Assembly (NCBI GenBank): GCA_964578485.1
Contig: CAZODA010000049.1
Location: 1-23,341 of the forward strand
DNA from: CAZODA01 sp964578485
Lineage (GTDB): Bacteria > Bacteroidota > Bacteroidia > Bacteroidales > Marinilabiliaceae
DNA length: 23,341 nt
Direction of reading: 5' to 3'
The position numbers and the translations under genes are program-made. The notes beneath the pieces were generated by a model. The model did not search any database, was not told where the DNA came from, and worked only from the letters and a program-made list of their open reading frames with translations. Below, in pieces: positions 16,393-23,341 of the stretch; the stretch's first letter is position 1, and each line of letters starts with the position of its first letter.

Positions 16393-17099
16393 TCATAGGA
16401 GTGAAAAATATAAATATGGATTTCAATGGCCTGAAAGTATTAAAGGATTTTAATCTTGATTTTTCATCTGATTCAATAAGCTGTATCCTTGGACCTTCAG
16501 GTTGTGGAAAAACTACCCTTCTAAATATTATTGCAGGTACAATTAAAGCTAAACAAGGCGAACTTATAGGTTTTGATGAGAAAGTTCTATCATATATTTT
16601 TCAAGAACCGCGCTTGTTGCCATGGCTCACAGTTGAGAATAATATAGAATTTCCACTCTTAGATATTTTTCCACCCAAAAAAAGACAAATAATCTCAAAA
16701 CGTTTTATTAGGTTAATGAACCTTGAAGGATTTGAAACATTTTATCCGCATCATTTAAGCGGAGGCATGAAACAAAGAGTTTCAATTGCCCGTGCCTTTG
16801 CTTATCCATCAGAAATAATATTAATGGATGAACCACTTAAAGGCTTAGATTTTAAATTAAAATTAAATCTGATTCAAACTTTCACAAAACTGTGGACAGC
16901 TGACAAACGAACAGTGATATTTGTAACACATGATGTAGATGAAGCTCTAATGCTTGGATCACAAATTATTGTTCTGAGCAAAGCACCGGCAGAAATCAAA
17001 ACAAAACTAAAAATTGATATCCCCTATTTAAAGCGTAATTTAAATGACAAGGTCTTTGTTGAATACAAAACAACTCTACTTAATGCACTAAGCAGCTAA
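16389..17099 (+). CDS. ABC importer ATP-binding protein (SsuB/TauB/NrtD-like)
   Basis: A 236-residue cytoplasmic ATPase with all catalytic motifs intact: Walker A GPSGCGKTT (35-43), Q-loop in FQEPRLLPW (71-79), signature LSGGMKQRV (123-131), Walker B IILMDEP (143-149) and switch histidine in VTHD (His181). The Q-loop wording QEPRLLPW is characteristic of the nitrate/sulfonate/taurine importer ATPases. There is no C-terminal regulatory extension. The gene starts within the permease stop codon (ATGA) and ends the operon. It could in principle serve other transporters, but its sequence class fits the importer and not the ABC-2 exporter that follows. Confidence 0.94.
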   Translation: MIIGVKNINMDFNGLKVLKDFNLDFSSDSISCILGPSGCGKTTLLNIIAGTIKAKQGELIGFDEKVLSYIFQEPRLLPWLTVENNIEFPLLDIFPPKKRQIISKRFIRLMNLEGFETFYPHHLSGGMKQRVSIARAFAYPSEIILMDEPLKGLDFKLKLNLIQTFTKLWTADKRTVIFVTHDVDEALMLGSQIIVLSKAPAEIKTKLKIDIPYLKRNLNDKVFVEYKTTLLNALSS

Positions 17100-17295
17100 A
17101 CACTTTCATAAAAAAAACAATTCTTCTACTTCAACAAGCCTTTATTGCTTTTAACAGTAATTAAATTTTCGCATAACTCACACTTAAACAAAAATAAAAC
17201 AGTTAAAACGCTGTAATTCAGCATGCTGTCTGGTTTGTCCCTTTTAAACGAAAAGATTAATAAAAGAAAAATGGATGTAAGATTTGTTAAAGTTG

Positions 17296-17325
17296 TTTGA
17301 ACTTTCAAACAAAGCGGTAAATTTG
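17296..17325 (+). promoter_or_regulatory. Bacteroidetes-type promoter of the TetR/efflux operon
   Basis: TTTG at 17296-17299 and TAAATTTG at 17318-17325 are 18 bp apart and match the -33 / -7 consensus of Bacteroidetes housekeeping promoters. The expected start of transcription (~17330-17333) falls on the edge of the palindrome at 17332-17353. The rest of the 237-base gap after the importer ATPase gene holds only a 10-bp palindrome, CAGCATGCTG (17219-17228), and no clear terminator. Confidence 0.65.
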
Positions 17326-17331
17326 TCAAAA

Positions 17332-17353
17332 AATGAATGATTGTTCATTCATT
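17332..17353 (+). promoter_or_regulatory. Palindromic operator, probable TetR autoregulatory site
   Basis: AATGAATGA (17332-17340) and TCATTCATT (17345-17353) are perfect inverted arms around the 4-base centre TTGT. TGAATGA...TCATTCA palindromes are typical operators of TetR-family efflux repressors. It lies 13 bases before the TetR ATG and over the predicted transcription start, so bound repressor would block initiation of the entire operon. Confidence 0.75.
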
Positions 17354-17366
17354 AATAAAAAAGGAT

Positions 17367-17951
17367 ATGGCAAAAGAAATAAATCAAGAAAAAATAGAAA
17401 GGATAAGAGAGGCTGCCATAGAATTAATATTTGAAAAAGGCTATGGTGGTGCATCAATTTTATCCATTGCAAATAAGGCAAAAGTTTCGAGTGGTTATTT
17501 ATACAGATTTTACAAAAGCAAATATGAATTAGTATCAGATCTATTAAGTTCTTTACTATTGGAGATTTTGCGTGAAATTGAATTTATGTTGAATGATGGT
17601 GCTTCTGTTGAGCAGATAAGTGAGCGTTTAATAGATTTTTTATTTGACAAAGCCAAACACAAGCCTTATCACATAAGGTTTATATACAGTTTAATAACCG
17701 AGCACAAATTTAAAATGGGTCTCAGCGAGCGGAATAAAATTTTAAAACTTTGCAAACAAATGCTTGAAACGGGCCACAAATTAAATTCTATAAACAAAAA
17801 TTACAAGGAGGAAGAAGTTTTTTTAATGATAGTTATCTACCCAATTGAATATATCAATTTACGTTTTAAATATTTTTTCTCAAAAAAATCATTAACCGAG
17901 CAAGATAAAAAAAGGATTCATCGACTATGTATAAATGCATTAAAACACTAA
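17367..17951 (+). CDS. TetR-family transcriptional repressor of the efflux operon
   Basis: I choose the ATG at 17367, preceded by AAGGA, giving 194 residues. The in-frame ATG at 17337 lies inside the operator and only a few bases from the predicted transcript start. The N-terminal HTH (~10-57) reads KIERIREAAIELIFEKGYGGA, then SILSIANKAKVSSGYLYRFYKSKYELVSDLL, a textbook TetR DNA-binding domain with the F-Y-K-S-K end. Residues ~60-194 form an all-helical ligand-binding domain with no recognisable ligand class. The gene heads an operon with a TolC-like protein, an HlyD-like adaptor and two ABC-2 permeases; the next ATG is 11 bases after its stop. By analogy with AcrR-like regulators it should repress the operon until an export substrate binds (inference). 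Confidence 0.92.
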   Translation: MAKEINQEKIERIREAAIELIFEKGYGGASILSIANKAKVSSGYLYRFYKSKYELVSDLLSSLLLEILREIEFMLNDGASVEQISERLIDFLFDKAKHKPYHIRFIYSLITEHKFKMGLSERNKILKLCKQMLETGHKLNSINKNYKEEEVFLMIVIYPIEYINLRFKYFFSKKSLTEQDKKRIHRLCINALKH

Positions 17952-17962
17952 AAAAGACAAAC

Positions 17963-19477
17963 ATGAAATTATTACTTTTTATTATTTTTTGTTTGTTCAG
18001 TCAACCATTTTTTGGTAAAGATGGCAATACTGTTCAACCCTTAAGTTTTGAAGATGCTCTTGAAAAAAGTCTTCTTCAAAACGAGTTACTGCATCAATCA
18101 AGGCTCCATAAGGAAGAGCAAAAGCACAAACTTAATTCTGCGAGAACACTTCGCATTCCACAAGTTTCTTTAAGTGCAAATTACCTTATGTTATCCGACG
18201 ACATTGCAATAGATATGAGTGATATTAAACATACAATTACTCCTTTATACACGGTATTGTCGGAATACGGAAATTTTAGTGGTGTAGCCAATCCGGATCC
18301 AAACACATCCGGAATTATGCCGATTTTACCTGACGATATTTCAACTGCTGCGATACGCTCAGAGTTATCAAAGGGTTTATCTCAATTAGAAGTTAGCGAT
18401 TGGAACAAAGTTTTACAAGAAAAAAACTTTGGCCTTATAAGTACCAATATAGTTTGGCCTTTATTTACCGGAGGCAAAATCAATGCTGCAAACAGGGCTG
18501 CTCAAATCGAGCTTAAAGAGGCATCAATTAAAGAAAGGCAAGCTATTGGCACAATTTATAATCAATTAGCCGAGCGTTATTTTGGTTTGGTATTAGCCTC
18601 ACAAGCAAAAGAAGTCAGGACAGAAGTTTTTAATTCTATGGAGCTTCATTTATTTGAAGCTGAAAAGCTTTATGAAGAGGGGATAATATCGAAAGCCGAA
18701 TTATTACATTCTCAGCTTCATTTTGCTCAAGCCGAGCGAGAATTAAAGAAGTCGGAAAGGGAATTTGATATCATACATGAATCATTAAGGAGCACATTAT
18801 CGGAGGATGAAAAGACCAATTTCTTAGCTATTACTCCATTGTTTTATACTTCAGACATTGAAAGTATTGATTTTTTCAAACAAGGTGCAAAAGCAAACAA
18901 TCCCATATTAAAGGAGATAAGTTCTAAGCAGGAATTGGCAAGAGAAGGAGTAAAAGCCGAAAGATCAGATTTCTTTCCAACGGTAGCGGCCTTTGGCAAT
19001 TACAATATAGCAAGTCATCAATTAACACATACTGCACCTGATTATATGGCCGGCATTACCTTTAGTTGGAAGCTGATAGGTGGAGGCTCGACATACAACA
19101 AAACCAAAAGTGCAAAGTTAGTTGAAAGCCAGGCATTACAGGCTCATAGTCGGGTATCTCGGGATATAGAAACAGGAATTGAAAAATACTATCAGGAGTT
19201 ATTTATGGCTTTAGAGCAATTAGAGGAATTAAAAAAAGCAGAAACATTTGCTGATGAGTATTACAGAATAAGGCATCAGGCTTTTGTTGAAGGCATGGCA
19301 ACGAGCACTGAGGTAGTTGACGCATCACTTGCTATTTCAAAAGTAAAAATAGACCAGCTTCAAGCAGCTTATCAATTTGATATAGCACTTATCAAATTAT
19401 TAGAATTAGCCGGTATGCCGGAAGAATTCAATCATTATAAAAACGAAAAAAACACAATACAATTAATTCAAAATTAA
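17963..19477 (+). CDS. TolC-like outer membrane efflux protein
   Basis: From the ATG at 17963 the product is 504 residues with a signal peptide (MKLLLFIIFCLFSQPFFG); the longer frame from 17927 overlaps the TetR stop and adds 12 polar residues. The OEP (outer membrane efflux protein) family pattern is seen twice. Each half has long amphipathic helices, for example LSFEDALEKSLLQNELLHQS near the N-terminus and the later LYEEGIISKAELLHSQLHFAQAERELKKSE. The second half has PTVAAFGNYNI, ITFSWKLIGGG and, near the end, FVEGMATSTEVVDASLAISKVKIDQLQAAYQFDIA. These form the trimeric beta-barrel/alpha-tunnel that provides the outer-membrane exit of a tripartite exporter. The adaptor gene starts four bases after its stop. 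Confidence 0.93.
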   Translation: MKLLLFIIFCLFSQPFFGKDGNTVQPLSFEDALEKSLLQNELLHQSRLHKEEQKHKLNSARTLRIPQVSLSANYLMLSDDIAIDMSDIKHTITPLYTVLSEYGNFSGVANPDPNTSGIMPILPDDISTAAIRSELSKGLSQLEVSDWNKVLQEKNFGLISTNIVWPLFTGGKINAANRAAQIELKEASIKERQAIGTIYNQLAERYFGLVLASQAKEVRTEVFNSMELHLFEAEKLYEEGIISKAELLHSQLHFAQAERELKKSEREFDIIHESLRSTLSEDEKTNFLAITPLFYTSDIESIDFFKQGAKANNPILKEISSKQELAREGVKAERSDFFPTVAAFGNYNIASHQLTHTAPDYMAGITFSWKLIGGGSTYNKTKSAKLVESQALQAHSRVSRDIETGIEKYYQELFMALEQLEELKKAETFADEYYRIRHQAFVEGMATSTEVVDASLAISKVKIDQLQAAYQFDIALIKLLELAGMPEEFNHYKNEKNTIQLIQN

Positions 19478-19481
19478 AGCT

Positions 19482-20465
19482 ATGACAAATAAAGAATTAA
19501 TAACAGGCGCAATAATTACTGCATTAGTAATTTTCCTAATTTACACAACATGGCTTCTAAGTAAGCCAACGGCTGTAGAAATTCAAGGTTATGCAGAAGC
19601 AACTCAGGTAAAAGTTTCTTCAAAATTAACCGGTAGAATTGATTCAATAGCTGTACAAAAAGGATCATTTATAAATAAAGGTGATCTTCTTTACACTATT
19701 GAGAGTCCTGAAATAGAGGCAAAATACAATCAAGCTGAAGCAGTAAGGGCAGCAGCTGAGGCACAAAACATGAAAGCTAAAAAAGGAGCAGTCGAAGAGG
19801 ATATTGATGCAGCATTCAACACTTATTTAAAGGCAAATGCCGCTTTAGAATTTGCACAAAAGAGTCATGGTAGGATTTCAAATTTACATGCTCAGGGTGT
19901 CGTTCCTGCTCAAAAGTTAGATGAGATGGAAATGCAGTTAAAAGTTGCAGAAAAAACTGCCGCTGCTGCTAAAGCAATTTGGGAGAAAGCCAAAAGAGGA
20001 ACAAGGGATGAAGATAAATCGGCTGCAGAAGCAATGTTAAAGCAGGCTGAAGCAGTAATATCGGAAGTAAGTTCTTTTATTAATGAAACAAAAATCATTG
20101 CTCCAATAAGTGGTGAGGTGAGTAATATATTAGCAGAAAGAGGGGAGTTATCACCGGCAGGTTTCCCAATAATTACGCTAATGGATTTAGACGATCTCTG
20201 GTTTATATTTAATATAAAGGAAGATCAGATGCCGGCCTTTAAAATGGGGAAAAATATTACTGTAAGAGTTCCTGCTTTAGGAAACAAGTCAATTGATCTT
20301 AAAGTAAGTTACATTTCGCCAATGGCTGATTTTGCCACTTGGAATGCAACTAAAATGTCGGGTGATTTTGATATGAGAACATTTGAAATACATGCTCGTC
20401 CAACTGAAAATATAGAAGGATTAAGACCTGGCATGAGTGCACTGATAGATGGGAAAAGCTTATAA
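19482..20465 (+). CDS. HlyD/EmrA-like periplasmic adaptor (membrane fusion protein)
   Basis: A 327-residue adaptor with one N-terminal membrane anchor (ELITGAIITALVIFLIYTTWLL, ~4-26). A first lipoyl half-motif follows (KVSSKLTGRIDSIAVQKGSFINKGDLLYTIESPE), then an alanine-rich coiled-coil hairpin (~78-190). The second lipoyl half is TKIIAPISGEVSNILAERGELSPAGFPIITLMDLDDLW, and a beta-barrel domain ends in GLRPGMSALIDG. It resembles the YbhG/YhiI-type adaptors that pair with ABC-2 permeases. It links the inner-membrane permeases to the TolC-like protein. Gaps are 4 bases to the upstream gene and 40 bases to the downstream one. Confidence 0.92.
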   Translation: MTNKELITGAIITALVIFLIYTTWLLSKPTAVEIQGYAEATQVKVSSKLTGRIDSIAVQKGSFINKGDLLYTIESPEIEAKYNQAEAVRAAAEAQNMKAKKGAVEEDIDAAFNTYLKANAALEFAQKSHGRISNLHAQGVVPAQKLDEMEMQLKVAEKTAAAAKAIWEKAKRGTRDEDKSAAEAMLKQAEAVISEVSSFINETKIIAPISGEVSNILAERGELSPAGFPIITLMDLDDLWFIFNIKEDQMPAFKMGKNITVRVPALGNKSIDLKVSYISPMADFATWNATKMSGDFDMRTFEIHARPTENIEGLRPGMSALIDGKSL

Positions 20466-20505
20466 AAACAAAATTAATTTCCTTTGGATTTTATAACATA
20501 TTTAT

Positions 20506-21690
20506 ATGTATAAACGACTTTTAAACATACCTCTGATAGCTGTTATCAAAAGAGAAACCGACAGAATGACAAATAGCCGGGTCTATCTGTTTATGACATT
20601 GTTAGGCCCTTTATTTTCCTTCATTATTGTAATGAACATATTTGTAAAAGGAAGCCCTGACGACTTGCCTTTAACAGTTGTAGATAATGATCATACTGCT
20701 TTCTCACGAAAAATAACAGCTATGGTTGATGCAACAAAAAGTGTAAAAGTTGTTAGCAATTCTCACTCCCTCAATCAGGGGCGTGAAGAAATGTTAAAGG
20801 GAAAAGTAGATGCTGTATTGCTTATTCCAAAAGATTTTGAAAAAGAGATTCTCAGTGGCGGCAGTGCATCTTTGGAATTATATATAAATAATACAAATGT
20901 ATTAAAGGGCAGTCTTATACAAAGCGATATTTATAAAGCAATAAATACAGTATCTACGGGTATAAAAATACAGCTAGGCACAAAAAAGGGCCTTACAGAA
21001 GAAGAAGCAAAGTCTCAGGCTTATCCTGTTCGACTTGATCAGCATATTCTGTTTAACCCCTTTATAAATTACAGTTATTTTTTATCCACATCTCTTTTTC
21101 CTGTTTTATTAATAGTATTTATTTTATTGAGCTCTATCTATGCCTTGGGTATTGAGATAAGAGAGGGAACTACAATAAAATGGCTTGAGGCTGCTAATAA
21201 CAATATAAATGTGGCAGTAATAGGAAAGCTATTGCCCTATTTGTTTTTAATGATAGTAAACACAGGTATAGCCAATTATATATTATCTAAACATTTAGGT
21301 TTTCATATAAAAGGAAACTGGCTAATATTACTACTTGGTCAAATTTTTATGCTGATAGCCTATCAGGCAACGGCTGTAATATTGCTGAGTTTATCGGGAA
21401 ATACCAGATTAGCCTTATCACTTGGAAGCGCATATTCAATGATGGCATTAACATTTTCAGGTTTAACTTTTCCGGTTTTTGCAATGCCCTTAGCAGCTAA
21501 AATTTTTGCCCATATATTTCCCTTTTATTATTGGATGGAAATATTTATGAGTCAGGGACTAAGGGGAGCACCAATTATTCATGCTATTATTCCTTTGCTG
21601 ACATTAACTCTTTTTATTATTGCCGGATGGATGTTATTACCAAGATTGAAGAGAATAATTACAAATCCTGAATTTCAAAATAAAATTTAA
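20506..21690 (+). CDS. ABC-2 type exporter permease, first copy (YbhS/YbhR-like)
   Basis: A 394-residue permease of the ABC2_membrane_3 class. The first membrane helix is at ~26-46 (VYLFMTLLGPLFSFIIVMNIF). A ~140-residue extracytoplasmic domain follows, with VVDNDHTAFSRKITAMVDAT and VDAVLLIPKDFEKEILSGG, then about five C-terminal membrane helices from ~190 on. It is clearly paralogous to the next gene, and together they should form the heterodimeric inner-membrane core of the tripartite exporter. ABC-2 permeases need a separate ATPase, and none is encoded in this operon. Likely cargo (drug, lipid, dye or other hydrophobic compound) is not determinable. Confidence 0.9.
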   Translation: MYKRLLNIPLIAVIKRETDRMTNSRVYLFMTLLGPLFSFIIVMNIFVKGSPDDLPLTVVDNDHTAFSRKITAMVDATKSVKVVSNSHSLNQGREEMLKGKVDAVLLIPKDFEKEILSGGSASLELYINNTNVLKGSLIQSDIYKAINTVSTGIKIQLGTKKGLTEEEAKSQAYPVRLDQHILFNPFINYSYFLSTSLFPVLLIVFILLSSIYALGIEIREGTTIKWLEAANNNINVAVIGKLLPYLFLMIVNTGIANYILSKHLGFHIKGNWLILLLGQIFMLIAYQATAVILLSLSGNTRLALSLGSAYSMMALTFSGLTFPVFAMPLAAKIFAHIFPFYYWMEIFMSQGLRGAPIIHAIIPLLTLTLFIIAGWMLLPRLKRIITNPEFQNKI

Positions 21691-21699
21691 GATATTACA

Positions 21700-22893
21700 A
21701 TGTATAAATACATTAAAAAAGGAAATGAACTAACAGCTCAGTTTTATATGAGAGAGTTAAAAGCCATCCTAAAAGATAGGGGAGCGCTTTTAATCTTAGT
21801 TTTTGCTCTGTTAATTTATCCAATCATATATGGTATAGCATATAAAAATGAAGTTTTAAGAGATCTTGAAGTTGCAGTTATTGATATGGACAAGACTGCT
21901 TCGAGTCGTTTATTGGCACAAATGATTGATGCCACCGAACAAATTAAAACTACAAAAATTACAAACACCCTGCATGAAGCAGAATTACTATTCCATCATG
22001 GAGAAATTAATGGGATCATAATAATTCCTGATAATTTTGAAAAAGATGTTATAAGCGGCAATCAAGGAGTTGTAAGTATATATTGTGATGCGGGCTATCT
22101 ACTAATGTATAAACAAACTTTATCGGGATCATTGAAAGCAGTTTCTACATTTGGTGCCGGTATTGAAATAAAAAGGAATCTGACAAAAGGAATGCATATG
22201 CAACAGGCATTTACAGCAAGAGAGCCTATTGCTTTAAATGCTCATTTACTTTATAACCGGTCAGGTGGATATAACACCTTCATATTGCCGGGATTCTTAA
22301 TTATATTGCTTCAGCAAACTCTCTTAATCGGAATAGGATTATTGGGTGGCACTCAAAGGGAATTTGGAAGGCAAAGATTTGCAATACCACGACAGTTAAA
22401 AAAAGGCTCTTTAATACCGATATTAACCGGAAGAGCAGGAGCATATTTCACTATCTATCTTTTTAATGTAATAATAACTCAGGTTTGGGTTTTTCATTGG
22501 TTCGATATTCCTTTTAAAGCAACATGGCTGCCATTCTCAGCAATCATGATACCTTTTCTTCTTGCCACAATTTTCCTGGGCTTAGGATTATCAACATTGT
22601 TTAAAAGAAGAGAACACTCAATTCTGTTTATGGTATTTTTATCTCCTATAATATTATTTGTATCAGGCTTATCATGGCCGGTATCTGCAATTCCGGGCTG
22701 GCTTCAAATTATATCAAAAGTCTTCCCAAGCAGCTGGGCAGTTCCTGCAATAATCAGAACTCAACTAATGGGAGTTGAATTGCGACATATATCAACAGAA
22801 GTTACAGCATTATTAATACAAAGCTTGATATATTTTATTGGAGCAATGATATTGTTTTATATAGCATCAAAAAAAGCCTGCGAGAATCAGTGA
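21700..22893 (+). CDS. ABC-2 type exporter permease, second copy (YbhR/YbhS-like)
   Basis: A 397-residue paralogue of the preceding permease, starting nine bases after its stop. The order is the same: one N-terminal membrane helix (~25-46, LLILVFALLIYPIIYGIAY), an extracytoplasmic domain with VIDMDKTASSRLLAQMIDATE and INGIIIIPDNFEKDVISG, and a C-terminal membrane bundle including FILPGFLIILLQQTLLIGIG and SPIILFVSGLSWPVSAIPGWL. The last residues (ASKKACENQ) are polar. It is the last gene of the operon; a repeat-rich gene-free stretch begins at its stop codon. No terminator hairpin with a T-run is visible directly after it. Confidence 0.9.
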   Translation: MYKYIKKGNELTAQFYMRELKAILKDRGALLILVFALLIYPIIYGIAYKNEVLRDLEVAVIDMDKTASSRLLAQMIDATEQIKTTKITNTLHEAELLFHHGEINGIIIIPDNFEKDVISGNQGVVSIYCDAGYLLMYKQTLSGSLKAVSTFGAGIEIKRNLTKGMHMQQAFTAREPIALNAHLLYNRSGGYNTFILPGFLIILLQQTLLIGIGLLGGTQREFGRQRFAIPRQLKKGSLIPILTGRAGAYFTIYLFNVIITQVWVFHWFDIPFKATWLPFSAIMIPFLLATIFLGLGLSTLFKRREHSILFMVFLSPIILFVSGLSWPVSAIPGWLQIISKVFPSSWAVPAIIRTQLMGVELRHISTEVTALLIQSLIYFIGAMILFYIASKKACENQ

Positions 22894-22919
22894 TCAGTCA
22901 TCAGTCATCAGTCATCAGT
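22893..22919. repeat. ATCAGTC heptamer tandem repeat
   Basis: The heptamer ATCAGTC is repeated 3.9 times without error, starting on the last base of the second permease's stop codon. Seven-base periodicity in non-coding DNA suggests slippage. Confidence 0.9.
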
Positions 22920-23001
22920 AAATTAGCAGATTAGTAAATTAGTTGATGTGTTGATTAGCAGATTAGGAAATGAAGAAATGAAGAAATGAAAAATTGAAAA
23001 T

Positions 23002-23031
23002 GTTGAGGACGATGTCGTTGAGGACTACGTC
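23002..23031. repeat. 15-bp direct doublet
   Basis: GTTGAGGACGATGTC (23002-23016) is followed at once by GTTGAGGACTACGTC (23017-23031), with two differences at the tenth and twelfth positions. A further GTT follows. Confidence 0.8.
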
Positions 23032-23065
23032 GTTTAGAAGGGTTTAGAAATAAGTTTTTAATGTA

Positions 23066-23143
23066 CTCAAAGCATCTTGCTTTGAGAAAAGCATCTTGCT
23101 TTGAGAAAAGCATCTTGCTTTGAGAAAAGCATCTTGCTTTGAG
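23066..23143. repeat. Palindromic 19-bp tandem repeat, four copies
   Basis: AAAAGCATCTTGCTTTGAG recurs head to tail at 23087, 23106 and 23125. A first copy at 23068 differs only in its first base, and a fragment (AAAAGCAT) begins at 23144. The first copy extends into a perfect hairpin, CTCAAAGCA / TGCTTTGAG around TCT (23066-23086). Later copies keep a 6-bp stem, AAAGCA / TGCTTT. There is no spacer, so this is not a CRISPR array. Confidence 0.9.
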
Positions 23144-23189
23144 AAAAGCATTTCCAGCAAGCTCGGCCACCATGTAATTCGTGATTGAT

Positions 23190-23287
23190 CTTTGCGCTCT
23201 TATATATTTAATCTTTGCGGCCTTTGCGTGAACTATTCTCTCGCTAAGACGCTAAGACGCTAAGGTGTATGCTTTGCGGGTTTTGCG
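23190..23287. repeat. CTTTGCG / GCTAAGAC interspersed repeat cluster
   Basis: CTTTGCG occurs at 23190, 23213, 23222 and 23272, plus TTTTGCG at 23281. Between them GCTAAGAC is repeated at 23243 and 23251, with a partial copy at 23259. The 15-mers TAATTCGTGATTGAT (23175-23189) and TAATTCGTAATTGAT (23302-23316) flank the cluster as direct repeats with one difference. Confidence 0.8.
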
Positions 23288-23341
23288 TAAACCTATGAAC
23301 CTAATTCGTAATTGATTATATAATCTGCTAATTGATAATTG

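Larger units (their letters stand above)
22921..23333. repeat. 13-bp inverted repeats bracketing the repeat cluster
   Basis: AATTAGCAGATTA at 22921-22933 has its exact reverse complement TAATCTGCTAATT at 23321-23333. A second direct copy of the inner 12 bases lies at 22954-22965. The inverted pair encloses the other short repeats of this stretch apart from the heptamer run. Confidence 0.7.
22893..23341. other. Gene-free repeat-rich stretch to the window edge
   Basis: About 450 bases hold no credible gene on either strand. The stretch is a chain of short repeat families: an ATCAGTC heptamer run, A/T/G-rich low-complexity runs of ATTAGCAGATTAG and AAATGAAG types, a 15-bp doublet, a palindromic 19-mer in four copies, and CTTTGCG / GCTAAGAC words. 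Base composition and word use are unlike the flanking genes. I see no transposase, tRNA or origin signal. Confidence 0.8.

Noticed and set aside
17337..17366. Upstream ATG for the TetR gene
   Set aside because: It lies within the operator palindrome and about 6 nt from the predicted transcript start, while the ATG at 17367 has an AAGGA sequence just before it.
23066..23151. CRISPR array
   Set aside because: The 19-bp units abut with no unique spacers, there are only four, and no cas gene is present.
22955..23173. A 72-codon minus-strand reading frame across the 19-mer array
   Set aside because: It is produced by the tandem repeat read in successive frames (FLKARCF, SQSKMLF and so on), has no homology I recognise, and lies in repeat-rich non-coding DNA.

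Overview
The window is AT-rich chromosomal DNA from a member of the Bacteroidota, probably an environmental or gut-type Bacteroidales/Marinilabiliales-like lineage (the order is inference). The signs are two giant secreted proteins ending in type IX secretion (T9SS) sorting domains, an AraC regulator fused to a membrane domain, DUF1593 proteins, promoters of the Bacteroidetes TTG / TAnnTTTG type instead of the E. coli -35/-10 type, and few Shine-Dalgarno sites. I see no rRNA, tRNA, CRISPR array, insertion sequence or prophage.

Layout. (1) 86-2388, minus strand: a CorA-type Mg2+/divalent cation channel, then a membrane-anchored AraC-type regulator. (2) 2389-2618: divergent control region with two perfect 12-bp direct repeats spaced 20 bp apart, just upstream of a TAnnTTTG promoter element. 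(3) 2619-10488, plus strand: two T9SS-exported surface proteins. The first (1691 aa) is a parallel beta-helix built from ~200-residue super-repeats, followed by a dockerin-like double calcium loop, a cohesin-like domain and a sorting domain. The second (897 aa) alternates cohesin-like and bacterial Ig-like domains and also ends in a sorting domain. (4) 10563-14484, minus strand: a CreD-like membrane protein and two overlapping DUF1593 (Sde182-type, nucleoside-hydrolase-fold) secreted proteins, closed by a clear intrinsic terminator. (5) 14647-17099, plus strand: a complete SsuABC/TauABC/NrtABC-type ABC importer (lipoprotein, permease, ATPase) with translational overlaps and a recognisable promoter. 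(6) 17296-22893, plus strand: a self-contained exporter operon, TetR regulator - TolC-like outer membrane protein - HlyD-like adaptor - two paralogous ABC-2 permeases, with a palindromic operator at the predicted transcription start and no ATPase gene. (7) 22893-23341: gene-free DNA packed with short direct, tandem and inverted repeats.

How the genes may work together. The membrane AraC protein could sense an extracellular signal and drive the neighbouring dockerin/cohesin pair, whose domains suggest a calcium-dependent surface assembly (inference). The TetR protein very probably represses its own efflux operon. The ABC importer and the DUF1593/CreD cluster are separate units; neither substrate is evident from sequence.
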